Numbered from the stretch's first letter, positions 17,675-28,307 are shown. The stretch is 64,000 nucleotides of DNA from Phycisphaeraceae bacterium (GCA_019636735.1 JAHBWY010000002.1:62001-126000); one strand, 5' to 3'. The notes: generated from the sequence alone by a model not told the origin. Numbers and translations are program-made.

Positions 17675-18868
17675 ATGCGCCGGACATGCGATGTCATCGT
17701 CATCGGTCTCGGTGCGATGGGATCGGCGGCGTGTGCATCGCTCGCGGCGTCGGGGTTGCGCGTGCTCGGGCTTGAGCAATTCACGCGGGGGCATGATCGC
17801 GGCAGTTCGCATGGGGGCTCACGCGTGGTGCGCTGGACCTATTTCGAGGATCCGGCCTATATGCCGCTCTTGATGCGGGCTCGCGAAGGGTGGGCGGAAG
17901 TCGAGGCGACTTCGGGCCAGAGACTTCTCGACCTTTGCGGCGTGGTCTATGTCGGTGATCCGAAGGGGGAAGTGCTTGAAGGTGTCCGTCGAAGCGGGCG
18001 CGACTATGGGATTGCCGTCGAGGAGCTCGATCGAGACGCGTGCCGAGAGCGCCTTCCGTGGTTTGCGGTCCCTGAGGGCGCGGCGGCGATCCTCGAACCG
18101 GGGGGCGGCTTCGTTCGCCCGGAGGCGGCCATCCTCGCGCAGCTTCGCCTGGCTGAAGGGCACGGCGCGGTGATCCAGGAAGGGGAGAAGGTCGAGTCGA
18201 TCGAAGAGCATGGCGCGAGTGTCCGCGTCGAGACGGTCGCCGAGGAGTACGACGCGGCGGCGGTGGTCGTTACGGCGGGCGCGTGGACTGGTCGCCTCGC
18301 CCGAGCCTGCGGCGCGGACCTTCGTCCCACCCGGCAGGTGATGGCGTGGATCGATGGCAGCAAGGCGGCGAGCGAATCATCCATGCCGCCCGCGCGGGCC
18401 GACATGCCGGTGTGGTTCTTCGAAGACGGTCCGAGGGGACCCTTCTATGGCATTCCTGATCGAGGCGCGTCGAGCGAACGGGCGAGCGGGCCCTTTCCGC
18501 CGGGAGCGAAGGTGGCCCGGCATCTGCCCGGAGAAGCGATCGACCCCGATGCTCCGAGGCGGGCGCCCACTGACGAGGAGGTGGCGGACCTCGCCGATGC
18601 GATGCGTCGACTTGTTCCGGGTGCGTCCGGTCCCGTGAGTGGCAGCGCACTGTGCATGTACACCATGACCGCCGACGCGAACTTCATCATCGATCGCGTG
18701 CCGGGCACGCGCGCGATCTTCCTCGCCGCCGGCTTCTCGGGGCACGGATTCAAGTTCGCGCCCGTGGTGGGGGAGATCCTCACCGGTCTCGTCGCGCGGG
18801 GCGGCACGGGGTACGACATTGGCTTCCTCCGGGCCGACCGCTTTCGCGCACGGGGCTCGCGGGGCTGA
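17675..18868 (+). CDS. Sarcosine oxidase/N-methyltryptophan oxidase-like flavoenzyme
   Basis: This 397-residue protein is a DAO-family FAD oxidase. Residues 7-40 hold the FAD-binding motif VIGLGAMGSAA and then RGSSHGGSRVVRWTYFEDPAYMPL, characteristic of monomeric sarcosine oxidase and SolA. Near residue 328 the segment SALCMYTMTADANFIIDRVP contains the cysteine that carries covalent FAD in this subfamily. The C-terminus has AAGFSGHGFKFAPVVGE, the expected ending. It would demethylate an N-methyl amino acid, giving formaldehyde and peroxide; the exact substrate cannot be read. It is coupled to the VOC gene. Its last codons run into the 16-bp-period repeat. Confidence 0.88.
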   Translation: MRRTCDVIVIGLGAMGSAACASLAASGLRVLGLEQFTRGHDRGSSHGGSRVVRWTYFEDPAYMPLLMRAREGWAEVEATSGQRLLDLCGVVYVGDPKGEVLEGVRRSGRDYGIAVEELDRDACRERLPWFAVPEGAAAILEPGGGFVRPEAAILAQLRLAEGHGAVIQEGEKVESIEEHGASVRVETVAEEYDAAAVVVTAGAWTGRLARACGADLRPTRQVMAWIDGSKAASESSMPPARADMPVWFFEDGPRGPFYGIPDRGASSERASGPFPPGAKVARHLPGEAIDPDAPRRAPTDEEVADLADAMRRLVPGASGPVSGSALCMYTMTADANFIIDRVPGTRAIFLAAGFSGHGFKFAPVVGEILTGLVARGGTGYDIGFLRADRFRARGSRG

Positions 18869-18989
18869 ACTCGGGCGGCGGTTGCATCGCCGGGTGCTGA
18901 ACTCGCGCGGGGTTGAACTTGCTCGGGGTGCATCTTGTCCGGCGCTGAATGCGCGTGGTGCTCAACGCGCCCGGTGCTGAACTCACGCG
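18862..18989 (+). repeat. Degenerate tandem repeat, eight units of exactly 16 bp
   Basis: Units start at 18862, 18878, 18894, 18910, 18926, 18942, 18958 and 18974. The best copies read GTGCTGAACTCGCGCG, with variants GTGCTCAACGCGCCCG and GCGCTGAATGCGCGTG. The array begins in the last codons of the oxidase gene and runs into the intergenic region. The period is not a multiple of three, so it is not coding. There are no spacers, so it is not a CRISPR. Confidence 0.75.
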
Positions 18990-19070
18990 GGAGTATGGTC
19001 GGCGCGCGAGATCGCGGACCCGTTGACACTTCCGTGTCCACAGAGCCCGCGATTCGCAAGGAGGATGCTG

Positions 19071-19130
19071 ATGTCAACGCGCGGAGCAGTGGCGCAGGCG
19101 CGTCAGTGGTTCAAGAGGGAGATTGAATGA
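19071..19130 (+). CDS. Possible 19-residue micropeptide
   Basis: A perfect Shine-Dalgarno sequence, AAGGAGG (19058-19064), sits six bases before ATG 19071, which opens a 19-codon frame: MSTRGAVAQARQWFKREIE, then TGA. The Shine-Dalgarno is among the best in the window. The frame overlaps the 3' end of the minus-strand gene at 19111 by 20 bases. It could be a real small peptide (basic, amphipathic) or the stub of a decayed gene. Evidence is only the ribosome site and the frame. Confidence 0.3.
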   Translation: MSTRGAVAQARQWFKREIE

Positions 19131-19560
19131 TGGCTCTCCGAAGCCCGAAGAGAAGTCTGGCGACGGCGGAGATCGGCTCCCGGAGTTTGGCCTGCTGTCC
19201 GGGTGTCATGGTCGACAAGTCCGCGTGAAGGATGAGGAGACCGGCGACGGATTGCGCGTAGTCGTGCGCACTGAGCGTGGCCTCGGGGAGACGCTCTCGG
19301 ACGGTCGAGACCGCCGAGGCAACCGTGCCTGCCAGAGCGATGGCGCTGTGTCGAAGCATGGTGCCCGAGGCTCCATCCTCCGGGACCGAGGCAAGCACCT
19401 CGCGTGCGAAGTCGCCTGCGGCCGCATAGGCCTGGCTTCGCTCAAACCAGAAATCTGGCGCGTGATCCGCACCAGCGTTCGCAGCGGGCGCCGCGTGGTG
19501 CTCCGCAGGTGCCGGGCACCGTGCGTTCGCCGTTCGAGATGTGCTTGACGCGTGTCGCAT
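19111..19560 (-). CDS. Small helical protein, four-helix-bundle type, unknown role
   Basis: This is a 149-residue soluble protein. After a disordered Ala-rich N-terminus (about 1-35), residues 38-60 (WFERSQAYAAAGDFAREVL), 70-90, 98-115 (AHDYAQSVAGLLILHAD) and 125-145 form four likely helices. The layout resembles the four-helix-bundle (23S rRNA intervening-sequence-like) family, but the similarity is only in outline. It lies opposite the start of the AmpG-like gene: their 5' regions overlap only if that gene's more upstream start (19552) is used. A plus-strand frame over the same DNA lacks coding features. Moderate confidence that this strand is the real one. Confidence 0.5.
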   Translation of the reverse strand: MRHASSTSRTANARCPAPAEHHAAPAANAGADHAPDFWFERSQAYAAAGDFAREVLASVPEDGASGTMLRHSAIALAGTVASAVSTVRERLPEATLSAHDYAQSVAGLLILHADLSTMTPGQQAKLREPISAVARLLFGLRRAIIQSPS

Positions 19561-19656
19561 GAGACCTGTTCTCCCGGAAGTGGGCTCGATGCGGGGAAAC
19601 TACAGCCGCCAGAGTGCAGGTCGGCGAACAGCGGAACTTTTTCCTACCTTCATTGC

Positions 19657-21060
19657 GTGCGGAGTGACCCGCCGAGTGCAGAAGCGCAAGCTCCGACAGT
19701 CCGGGATCTCTTTTTCACTCGTCGCAGCGCGTCACTGCTGGTTCTCGGATTCGCCGGTGGAGTGCCCTACACCATCGCGACCGTCTCGATGCAGGGTGCC
19801 TTCACCTCTGCTGGCGCGTCGGAAGCGGCCATCGGCGCACTATCCCTCCTGCTTCTGCCCTACACGCTGAAGGTGCTCTGGGCCCCGTTGGTCGATGCGC
19901 TCCTTCCGCAGAGGCTCGCAGAGCTCGGGCGACGACGAGCGTGGATTCTCGCCTCGCAAGCGGGCATTGCCGCCTCTCTTGTCGGCGTGTCGCTGGTGAC
20001 CTTCGCCTCGGGCGAAGAGCGGCCGCTCCTCGCGCTCTTCTTCGGGCTGGCGCTCTGCATGACCATCTGTTCCGCCACGCAGGATGTGGCGGCTGACGCC
20101 TATCGCATTGACATCTCGCCCCCGGCCACGCGTGCGGCGGCCGCAAGCGTCTTCGTGATGGGCTACCGCCTCGCCCTGGCGCTTCTCGGCGCCGGCTCGC
20201 TCATTGTCGGCGGATGGGCCACGATGAAGTGGGGCGCAGCCTTCGGGTGGGGGATCACCTTCGCGGGATTGGCTCTGATCATGCCACTTCTCGCGCTCGG
20301 GACGCTCTTCGCCCCCAAACCTGAGGGCGATCAACCCGAGCCCTCGTCACTTTCATCGCGGCTCGCCCGAAGCGTGGTCGAACCGTTCCGGGATCTCGCC
20401 GAGCGCTTCGGGAGTCGCCTGGTGGCGCTGCTCGCATTCATCTTCATCTTCAAGTTGCCGGACAACCTGGCGATTCCGATGACGCTGCCATTTCTTCAAC
20501 GGCATCTGGGCTATGAACTGGCCGACATCGGATGGGTGCGACAAGCGATCGGCCTCGGCGTCACGATCGGCGGAGCGCTCATTGGCGCCATGCTTGTGCC
20601 TCGACTCGGGTTGCGAAGGAGCTTGTTCGTCTTCGGCATCGTGCAGGCGACAAGCACCGCGTCGTTCGCGTGGCTCGCGATGCACGCCGCCGCGGTCGCT
20701 CCTGACGCGCCCGGCATTCCTGCGCTCATCATTGCGGTCGTCATCGAGTACCTCGGTATCGGCTTGGTGACGGCGGGCTTCGTGGCCTTCCTGATGTCGC
20801 TCTGCACGCCGCGCTACTCCGCGACGCAGTACGCACTCCTGACGGCTGTCATGACACTCGGTGTTGCGCTCGCCGGGGCGCAGAGCGGCAACATCTTCCA
20901 GTGGTTGCTGGCCGCATCCGATGGTGATGCGACGGCGGCCTGGTTCCGCTTCTTCCTGCTCTGTGTGGCTTCGGGCGCGATTGGTCTTGCCCTGATTCCG
21001 TGGGTCACCGAGCGGCGCTTCAGAGCGCCGAGAGCGGTGCCGCCGCGCGCCGCCCCCTGA
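19657..21060 (+). CDS. AmpG/PAT-family MFS transporter
   Basis: This inner-membrane transporter has 467 residues and about twelve hydrophobic helices. The segment [17 protein letters not shown] followed by [14 protein letters not shown] is the hallmark of the AmpG (muropeptide permease)/PAT branch of the MFS, between helices 2 and 4. AmpG imports anhydro-muropeptides for cell-wall recycling; related members move acetyl-CoA or other solutes. The start GTG 19657 places [14 protein letters not shown] right before the first helix; an ATG at 19552 in the same frame would add 35 residues lacking transporter features. Aconitase follows 44 bases later. No other recycling gene is in view, so the substrate is uncertain. 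Confidence 0.8.
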   Translation: MRSDPPSAEAQAPTVRDLFFTRRSASLLVLGFAGGVPYTIATVSMQGAFTSAGASEAAIGALSLLLLPYTLKVLWAPLVDALLPQRLAELGRRRAWILASQAGIAASLVGVSLVTFASGEERPLLALFFGLALCMTICSATQDVAADAYRIDISPPATRAAAASVFVMGYRLALALLGAGSLIVGGWATMKWGAAFGWGITFAGLALIMPLLALGTLFAPKPEGDQPEPSSLSSRLARSVVEPFRDLAERFGSRLVALLAFIFIFKLPDNLAIPMTLPFLQRHLGYELADIGWVRQAIGLGVTIGGALIGAMLVPRLGLRRSLFVFGIVQATSTASFAWLAMHAAAVAPDAPGIPALIIAVVIEYLGIGLVTAGFVAFLMSLCTPRYSATQYALLTAVMTLGVALAGAQSGNIFQWLLAASDGDATAAWFRFFLLCVASGAIGLALIPWVTERRFRAPRAVPPRAAP

Positions 21061-21084
21061 AGGCGGAGTTCGCGGCAGCGCTGA

Positions 21085-21090
21085 TACGAT
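21085..21090 (+). promoter_or_regulatory. Possible -10 element TACGAT upstream of aconitase
   Basis: It is 14 nt before ATG 21105, giving a leader of only about 7 nt, with no Shine-Dalgarno site. Confidence 0.35.
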
Positions 21091-21104
21091 GCTCGGTTCA
21101 CGCC

Positions 21105-23894
<2,790 letters not shown>

Positions 23895-23917
23895 CCAGTG
23901 GGAAGGTCGGGCGCGGC

Positions 23918-23930
23918 AGTTGACTTCAAG
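23918..23930 (+). promoter_or_regulatory. Candidate TetR half-operator over the -35 of heme oxygenase
   Basis: AGTTGACTTCAAG matches, with one change, the half of the palindrome at 25437-25455 next to the TetR gene. It contains TTGACT (23920-23925), a likely -35, placed 17 bp before GAGAAT (23943-23948). Confidence 0.45.
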
Positions 23931-23939
23931 GGGGCAAGT

Positions 23940-23958
23940 GTTGAGAATAAGTCTCAAC
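23940..23958. promoter_or_regulatory. Perfect palindrome GTTGAGAATAAGTCTCAAC, Fur-like operator
   Basis: There are two 7-base arms with a 5-base centre. The core TGAGAAT-A-AGTCTCA agrees at 11 of 14 arm positions with the 7-1-7 Fur box (TGATAAT-A-ATTATCA). It covers the -10 and ends one base before the heme oxygenase ATG, so a bound protein would block transcription. Confidence 0.5.
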
Positions 23959-23959
23959 A

Positions 23960-24712
23960 ATGAGCCACGCATCCACCCCTGGCGCTCCGGCGCCGCATCG
24001 AGTCAATGGACCTGAATCGCACGGTGCCGCCCACGCTGCCTCCACCGCACCGGCCACGCTCTCGGCGCGGCTTCGAGAGGCGACGGCCGAGCAGCACACC
24101 CGCGCGGAGAAGCACGGCGTCCAGCAGGCTCTCGTGCGCGGCAAGGCTGAGCCGAGGCTCTATGCGGCATGGCTTTGCGCCATGCGAGGCCTGCATGAAC
24201 CCTTCGAGGCACGGCTTGACGCGGCGCGACGCCTTCCCGGTTTTGCCGCAGTGATCGAGGATCATCACTTCCGCGTCTCCAACATCGATGAGGACCTCGA
24301 CGCGCTTGCCGTCATCATGCGGCAGTCCGGTGCGGAGGCGAATGCCACGGGGCGATCGGGCCTTCCCGGTCCGCGCTCGCAAGCGGCGTGGGCGGCCATC
24401 GACGCCATGATCGAGATCGACCCGGCGCTCGTGATCGGACCGTTCTATGTCCTCGAAGGCAGCACCAATGGCGGTCGCTTCATTGCGCAGGCGATTCGTC
24501 GAGCACTGCCGCTGCCTCCCAATGCCGGCACGCGCTATCTCGATCCCCACGGCGATCTCATTCGCGAGCGCTGGGCGCGCACGAAGGCGGCCATCGACGC
24601 GCTGCCGCTGACGCCGTCACAGCACGATGGCATCGTGGCTGCGGCGCAGAAGACCTTCGACATGGTGACCACGCTGATGGACGAGCTCGACGGAGCTCCC
24701 GCGGCCGGCTGA
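23960..24712 (+). CDS. Biliverdin-producing heme oxygenase
   Basis: This is a cytoplasmic protein of 250 residues. After a disordered 35-residue N-terminus it has LSARLREATAEQHTRAEKHG (the His is the expected heme ligand) and later GPFYVLEGSTNGGRFIA, matching the distal-helix GxxxGG motif of heme oxygenases. The reaction releases iron, CO and biliverdin from heme, usually to obtain iron. No ribosome site precedes ATG 23960; transcription from the TTGACT/GAGAAT promoter would start close to the ATG, so the mRNA is probably leaderless. Operators for a Fur-like protein and for the nearby TetR overlap this promoter. It converges with the TetR gene. Confidence 0.85.
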   Translation: MSHASTPGAPAPHRVNGPESHGAAHAASTAPATLSARLREATAEQHTRAEKHGVQQALVRGKAEPRLYAAWLCAMRGLHEPFEARLDAARRLPGFAAVIEDHHFRVSNIDEDLDALAVIMRQSGAEANATGRSGLPGPRSQAAWAAIDAMIEIDPALVIGPFYVLEGSTNGGRFIAQAIRRALPLPPNAGTRYLDPHGDLIRERWARTKAAIDALPLTPSQHDGIVAAAQKTFDMVTTLMDELDGAPAAG

Positions 24713-24740
24713 TCGCAGGGGTGGCGTCTCTTTTCACCCA

Positions 24741-24767
24741 GCGTGGAAACGCGTCAAGTGCCGGCGG
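24741..24767 (+). repeat. Intergenic element, copy 1
   Basis: GCGTGGAAACGCG followed by TCAAGTGCCGGCGG. A near-identical element is at 27049-27076. Both lie between convergent genes. Confidence 0.5.
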
Positions 24768-24788
24768 AACGCCCACGCGCGCCGGCAC
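24758..24788. terminator. Hairpin between convergent genes
   Basis: Arms GTGCCGGCG (24758-24766) and CGCCGGCAC (24780-24788) pair perfectly over a 13-base loop. There is no T-run, so it may act as a stem-loop barrier or REP-like palindrome rather than a classic terminator. Confidence 0.45.
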
Positions 24789-24827
24789 AGTCGCTGTATC
24801 AATGCTGGGTCTTGTGCCAGACAGACG

Positions 24828-25424
24828 CTAGCCAGCGGACTTCGCCAGTGCTCGATCGAGAATCGCCTCGGTCATGCTTCGTGCGGATTCGGCCGCATCC
24901 AGTTCGCCACCCACATGCCGTGCGGCAATCGCGCCACCGAAGATCAGCATGATCTGCCGGGTCAGCTTCGCGGGGTCCGCCAATCCGAGATCGGTGATGC
25001 ACTTGTGCACGATCTCCGCAATGTGATCGCCGTGGGCGGCTGCGGCGCGGTGAATCGGGTCATTCTGGAGAGGGAACTCGGTCGCCGCGTTCATGAAGAG
25101 ACAGCCTCGGAAGCCGGGGTCTCGCAGCATTCGGTCGAGAACTTCAAAGAGCGCGAGCAACCGCTTCCTGGGATCGCGCCCCCCAAGCTCGTCCATGCAC
25201 TTCACCATCTCAGCGAGGTCATCGCCGTCGCGCTTGTGGAGCACGGCCACGATCAGGTCGTCCTTGCTCTCGAAGTGCTTGTAGAACGCGGTCTTGGTGA
25301 TCCCGACACGATGAAGGATCTGGTCGAGACCCACCGCCTGAAACCCCCGCTGATAGAAGAGGTCGACGGCTTCGTCGATCAGTCGCTCGCGTGTGGTCAA
25401 GGCGGCCATGGGCTCCTGAGGCAT
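24828..25424 (-). CDS. TetR-family transcriptional regulator
   Basis: This repressor has 198 residues. The N-terminal DNA-binding domain shows TTRERLIDEAVDLFYQRGF, then VGLDQILHRVGITKTAFYKHF, the TetR helix-turn-helix. The C-terminal ligand domain (about 65-190) contains GFRGCLFMNAATEF, common in the YcdC/AcrR-like subgroup. ATG 25424 is used because the more distant ATG (25475) would put the operator palindrome inside the gene; ATG 25409, preceded by AGGAG, is an alternative. It is divergent from mddA and convergent with heme oxygenase, and copies of its likely operator flank both. The ligand is unknown. Confidence 0.88.
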   Translation of the reverse strand: MPQEPMAALTTRERLIDEAVDLFYQRGFQAVGLDQILHRVGITKTAFYKHFESKDDLIVAVLHKRDGDDLAEMVKCMDELGGRDPRKRLLALFEVLDRMLRDPGFRGCLFMNAATEFPLQNDPIHRAAAAHGDHIAEIVHKCITDLGLADPAKLTRQIMLIFGGAIAARHVGGELDAAESARSMTEAILDRALAKSAG

Positions 25425-25436
25425 CGGACCGGGATT

Positions 25437-25455
25437 GGTTGACTTGAAGTCAACC
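25437..25455. promoter_or_regulatory. TetR operator palindrome GGTTGACTTGAAGTCAACC
   Basis: This is a perfect 9-base inverted repeat around a single base, 13 bp upstream of the TetR start and in the divergent region to mddA. A related half-site lies at 25477-25487 and another at 23918-23930. Confidence 0.65.
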
Positions 25456-25577
25456 CAGAATCGCGTGAAGTGCACCTCAAGTCAACTCGAGTGGCTCGGA
25501 CACCATGGCATGATCGGGTTCGAACGCGTCGCATGATGTGACGCACCGCATCAACCTCTCACTCGGGAGCCCGACTC

Positions 25578-26477
25578 ATGTCCGCCACTTCACTTCATAC
25601 GCACTCGCAGTCAACCCCGATGAACTCGGCTGAGGAGCGCCTCGCAACGCGGCGATCTTCAGATCCTCGGTCCACACGCTTCGGCGACGATCCTCGGACC
25701 GGCGGCTGCCCGTTCTCGGCGTTCGCGCGGCGTGCCGCCGACTCGCGATCGCGCATCGGCACGCTTGCTTACGGCGTGGCCGCCTATCTTCTCTTCTTCG
25801 TCACCTTCCTCTACGCGATCGGCTTCGTGGGAAACTGGGGTGTGGCGAAGTCGATCGACGCCGGTACTCCCGGAGCGATCGGGCCGTCGCTGTTGATCAA
25901 CGCGCTCCTGCTCACGATCTTCGTGGTGCAGCACACGATCATGGCGCGCCCCGCGTTCAAGCGCTGGTGGACCACGGTCATTCCCGCAGCGATCGAGCGC
26001 AGCACCTTCGTGATTGCCGCGAGCCTGTCGCTGCTGGCGGTCTTTCTCTTCTGGCAGCCCCTTCCGCAGACGGTCTGGTCGGTGGAGCACCCGCTGGCGG
26101 CAGGCACGCTGGTGGCGCTCTCCCTGGCAGGGTGGGGCCTTGTGCTCGTCAGTTCGTTCGTGATCAATCACTTTGACCTCTTCGGGCTTCGCCAGGTCTG
26201 GCTGCGCTTTATGGGGCGGTCACCATCGCCCGTGGGATTCCGGCTGCGGGGGCCCTATCGCCTCGTTCGTCATCCACTGATGGTCGGCTTTCTCGTGGCC
26301 TTCTGGGCGACGCCTCACATGAGCGTCGGTCATCTCTTCTTCGCGATCATGACGAGCGGGTACATCTTCATGGGCATCTGGTTTGAAGAGCGTGACCTCG
26401 TTGCGGAGCACGGCGAGGATTACCTCGACTATCGGCGTCGAGTGCGGGCGCTTCTTCCGATTCCGCGTCGTGCGTGA
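25578..26477 (+). CDS. mddA: Methanethiol S-methyltransferase (MddA type)
   Basis: This integral membrane enzyme has 299 residues and about five or six helices after a disordered 55-residue N-terminus. Diagnostic stretches are AIGFVGNWGVAKSID, VVQHTIMARPAFKRWWT, FVINHFDLFGLRQVW and the ICMT-like SAM-binding end RGPYRLVRHPLMVGF with WFEERDLVAEHGEDYLDYR. MddA methylates methanethiol to dimethyl sulfide with SAM. A GGGAG ribosome site precedes ATG 25578. The N-terminus is longer than in known MddA proteins. It is divergent from the TetR gene across two operator-like sites, so it is probably inducible. The name rests on motif similarity; other small thiols are possible substrates. Confidence 0.82.
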   Translation: MSATSLHTHSQSTPMNSAEERLATRRSSDPRSTRFGDDPRTGGCPFSAFARRAADSRSRIGTLAYGVAAYLLFFVTFLYAIGFVGNWGVAKSIDAGTPGAIGPSLLINALLLTIFVVQHTIMARPAFKRWWTTVIPAAIERSTFVIAASLSLLAVFLFWQPLPQTVWSVEHPLAAGTLVALSLAGWGLVLVSSFVINHFDLFGLRQVWLRFMGRSPSPVGFRLRGPYRLVRHPLMVGFLVAFWATPHMSVGHLFFAIMTSGYIFMGIWFEERDLVAEHGEDYLDYRRRVRALLPIPRRA

Positions 26478-26654
26478 GCGCGCGCGGCGCGTGGGGCGGC
26501 ACGGCAGGCTTCGTCGCGAGTGGTTCGAGTCGATCTCGTACACTCGCGTCGAATCTCGCCGATCGCAAGAGGCGCGAAGTCACACTTCAAGCGGGCGCGT
26601 GTCGGACATGGGCTCCGACGCATCGCCGCTGAGCTTCCCCCGAAGGAGACAGGC

Positions 26655-27008
26655 ATGGCTTATGTCGATGGATTCGTCCTCCCCGTCCAGAAGAAGCACC
26701 TCGCGGCGTACAAGAAGCTCGCCCGTATCTTCGGAGCGATCTGCCGGGAGAACGGTGTCCAGGAGTACTTCGAGTGCGTCGCCGAGGATCTCTCCTCGCC
26801 CGTCGGAGTGCCCTTCGACAAGCTGCTCAAGTTGAAGAAGGGCGAGACCGCCATCTTCTCGTGGGTCATCTTCAAGTCGAAGGCGCACCGGAACAAGGTG
26901 CATGCCGCGCTGATGCGCGATCCGCGCATGACGAAGGGACCGAAGGTCATGCCCTTTGACATGAAGCGGATGAGCTGGGGCGGGTTTGCGCCGATCATCA
27001 AGATGTGA
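26655..27008 (+). CDS. DUF1428 family protein
   Basis: This small soluble protein of 117 residues begins MAYVDGFVLPVQKKHLAAYKKLA, the typical opening of DUF1428 proteins (dimeric alpha-beta barrel fold). It also has FSWVIFKSKAHRNKVHAALMRDPRM and closes with KRMSWGGFAPII, both conserved in that family. An AAGGAGA ribosome site (26643-26649) fixes the ATG at 26655 and excludes the upstream in-frame extension. It stands alone, convergent with the HD-GYP gene. No biochemical function is established for the family. Confidence 0.9.
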   Translation: MAYVDGFVLPVQKKHLAAYKKLARIFGAICRENGVQEYFECVAEDLSSPVGVPFDKLLKLKKGETAIFSWVIFKSKAHRNKVHAALMRDPRMTKGPKVMPFDMKRMSWGGFAPIIKM

Positions 27009-27048
27009 GCGTCCGGCGATCTCGTTGGCGGAGCGTGGTCGCCCGGCG

Positions 27049-27076
27049 GCGTGGAAACGCGCTCAAGTTCCAGCGG
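27049..27076 (+). repeat. Intergenic element, copy 2
   Basis: GCGTGGAAACGCG then CTCAAGTTCCAGCGG; it differs from copy 1 (24741-24767) by one inserted base and two substitutions. It covers the stop codon of the HD-GYP gene. Confidence 0.5.
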
Positions 27077-28307
27077 CCGGCTCGCCTTCGGGCGCCGGGG
27101 CGTGCTGCGCCCGCACCTCGTTGAAGAGTTCTTCGACGCGGTCGAACGCGGCCACCACCTCGGGGTCGAATTGCGTGCCTGAGCCTTCGCGGATGAGGGC
27201 CGCGGCCTTTTCATGCGGCATCGCGGGCTTGTAGACCCGGGCACTGGTCAGGGCGTCGTAGACATCGGCGACCGACACGATCCGTGCGGCAAGGGGAATT
27301 CGGCTGCCCGCAAGGCCGTTCGGGTAGCCCTTGCCATCCCATCGCTCATGGTGACATGCGGCGATGTCGGCACTCATCTCGAGCAGTTTGTCGCCGCCGT
27401 GTTTGCGGAGAATCGAGTCGAGCGCGCGATAGCCGAGGTCGGGGTGTCGCTCGATGATGTGTCGCTCCTCGGGATCGAGACGGCCGGGCTTGAGCAGCAC
27501 CGCGTCGGGGATCCCGACCTTGCCGATGTCATGCATTGAACTCGCCAGGCGAAGGCGCTCGATCCAGGCGGCATCGATCTCCGGGAACCTCGACTGCAGC
27601 GGCCCGCAGAGGAGCTCGCAATAGGCGCTGATGCGATCGAGATGAGCGCCCGTGTCGCTGTCCCTGTACTCCGCGATCTTGGCAAGACCGAAGATGAGCG
27701 TGTTCCTCGCGATCATTTCCACGCGACGCCGCTCCGCCTGCTCCCGAAGTGTCGATTGCACCCATCGGCGCACCTCGCCCGCGGCCAGCGCACAGACGAT
27801 GCCGAACAGGGCGATGCTGAAGGCATAGGAGAAGTGAAAGAGCCCGATCTCCGATTGAACGGCGGCTCCACCTTCGGCGAGGGTCGCGCTGGTGGCCCAC
27901 GCGAAGGCAGTCAACACGGCATGTCCAACCGCTCCGATGGATCCAGCCAGCACGCAGAGCAGGGGGCGCAGCCTCAGAATGGCCAGTGCGCACACCATGC
28001 CGTAGAGGAGAATCGTCGGCGCACTCAAGCCTTCGACCAGCCCAAGAGGCGTGGTCAACTGCATGATGAGAATGATGGCGGTCGGCGCCAGCGCCTCGAC
28101 CACCATCGATCCGTACCAGACGCGAGTTCGTACGAGCCGACCTTCCCGATCGGCCCGACCGGCCGCTGCGAGTGTTCCCAGTTCGACCGCGATGACGACG
28201 CCCACCACGATCAGGATGGAGATGAGGGCGGTGCCCTCGACCACGCCCGAGCCCAGCAGGTCCCTGAGAATCACCATCGCGGCGAGCGCCAACAGCACGC
28301 CGATCAT
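27063..28307 (-). CDS. Membrane HD-GYP phosphodiesterase
   Basis: This protein has 414 residues. About six hydrophobic helices fill residues 1-180, forming an undefined membrane sensor region. A linking helix leads to an HD-GYP domain at about 205-390: the metal site SSMHDIGKVGIPD and the signature HHERWDGKGYPNGLAG. HD-GYP enzymes degrade cyclic di-GMP, so it should link an envelope signal to motility or surface behaviour. ATG 28307 is the first start in frame; the frame is open for another 280 bases upstream but holds no ATG, GTG, TTG or CTG, so the protein begins directly in a helix. A TATCCT hexamer at 28424-28429 may be its -10. Confidence 0.87.
   Translation of the reverse strand: MIGVLLALAAMVILRDLLGSGVVEGTALISILIVVGVVIAVELGTLAAAGRADREGRLVRTRVWYGSMVVEALAPTAIILIMQLTTPLGLVEGLSAPTILLYGMVCALAILRLRPLLCVLAGSIGAVGHAVLTAFAWATSATLAEGGAAVQSEIGLFHFSYAFSIALFGIVCALAAGEVRRWVQSTLREQAERRRVEMIARNTLIFGLAKIAEYRDSDTGAHLDRISAYCELLCGPLQSRFPEIDAAWIERLRLASSMHDIGKVGIPDAVLLKPGRLDPEERHIIERHPDLGYRALDSILRKHGGDKLLEMSADIAACHHERWDGKGYPNGLAGSRIPLAARIVSVADVYDALTSARVYKPAMPHEKAAALIREGSGTQFDPEVVAAFDRVEELFNEVRAQHAPAPEGEPAAGT

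Noticed and set aside
18862-18989. CRISPR array
   Set aside because: Units are contiguous 16-mers without spacers, and no cas genes are in the window.
19123-19548. Plus-strand gene opposite the four-helix protein
   Set aside because: It starts at TTG without a ribosome site and has no hydrophobic core; the minus-strand frame has helical heptads.
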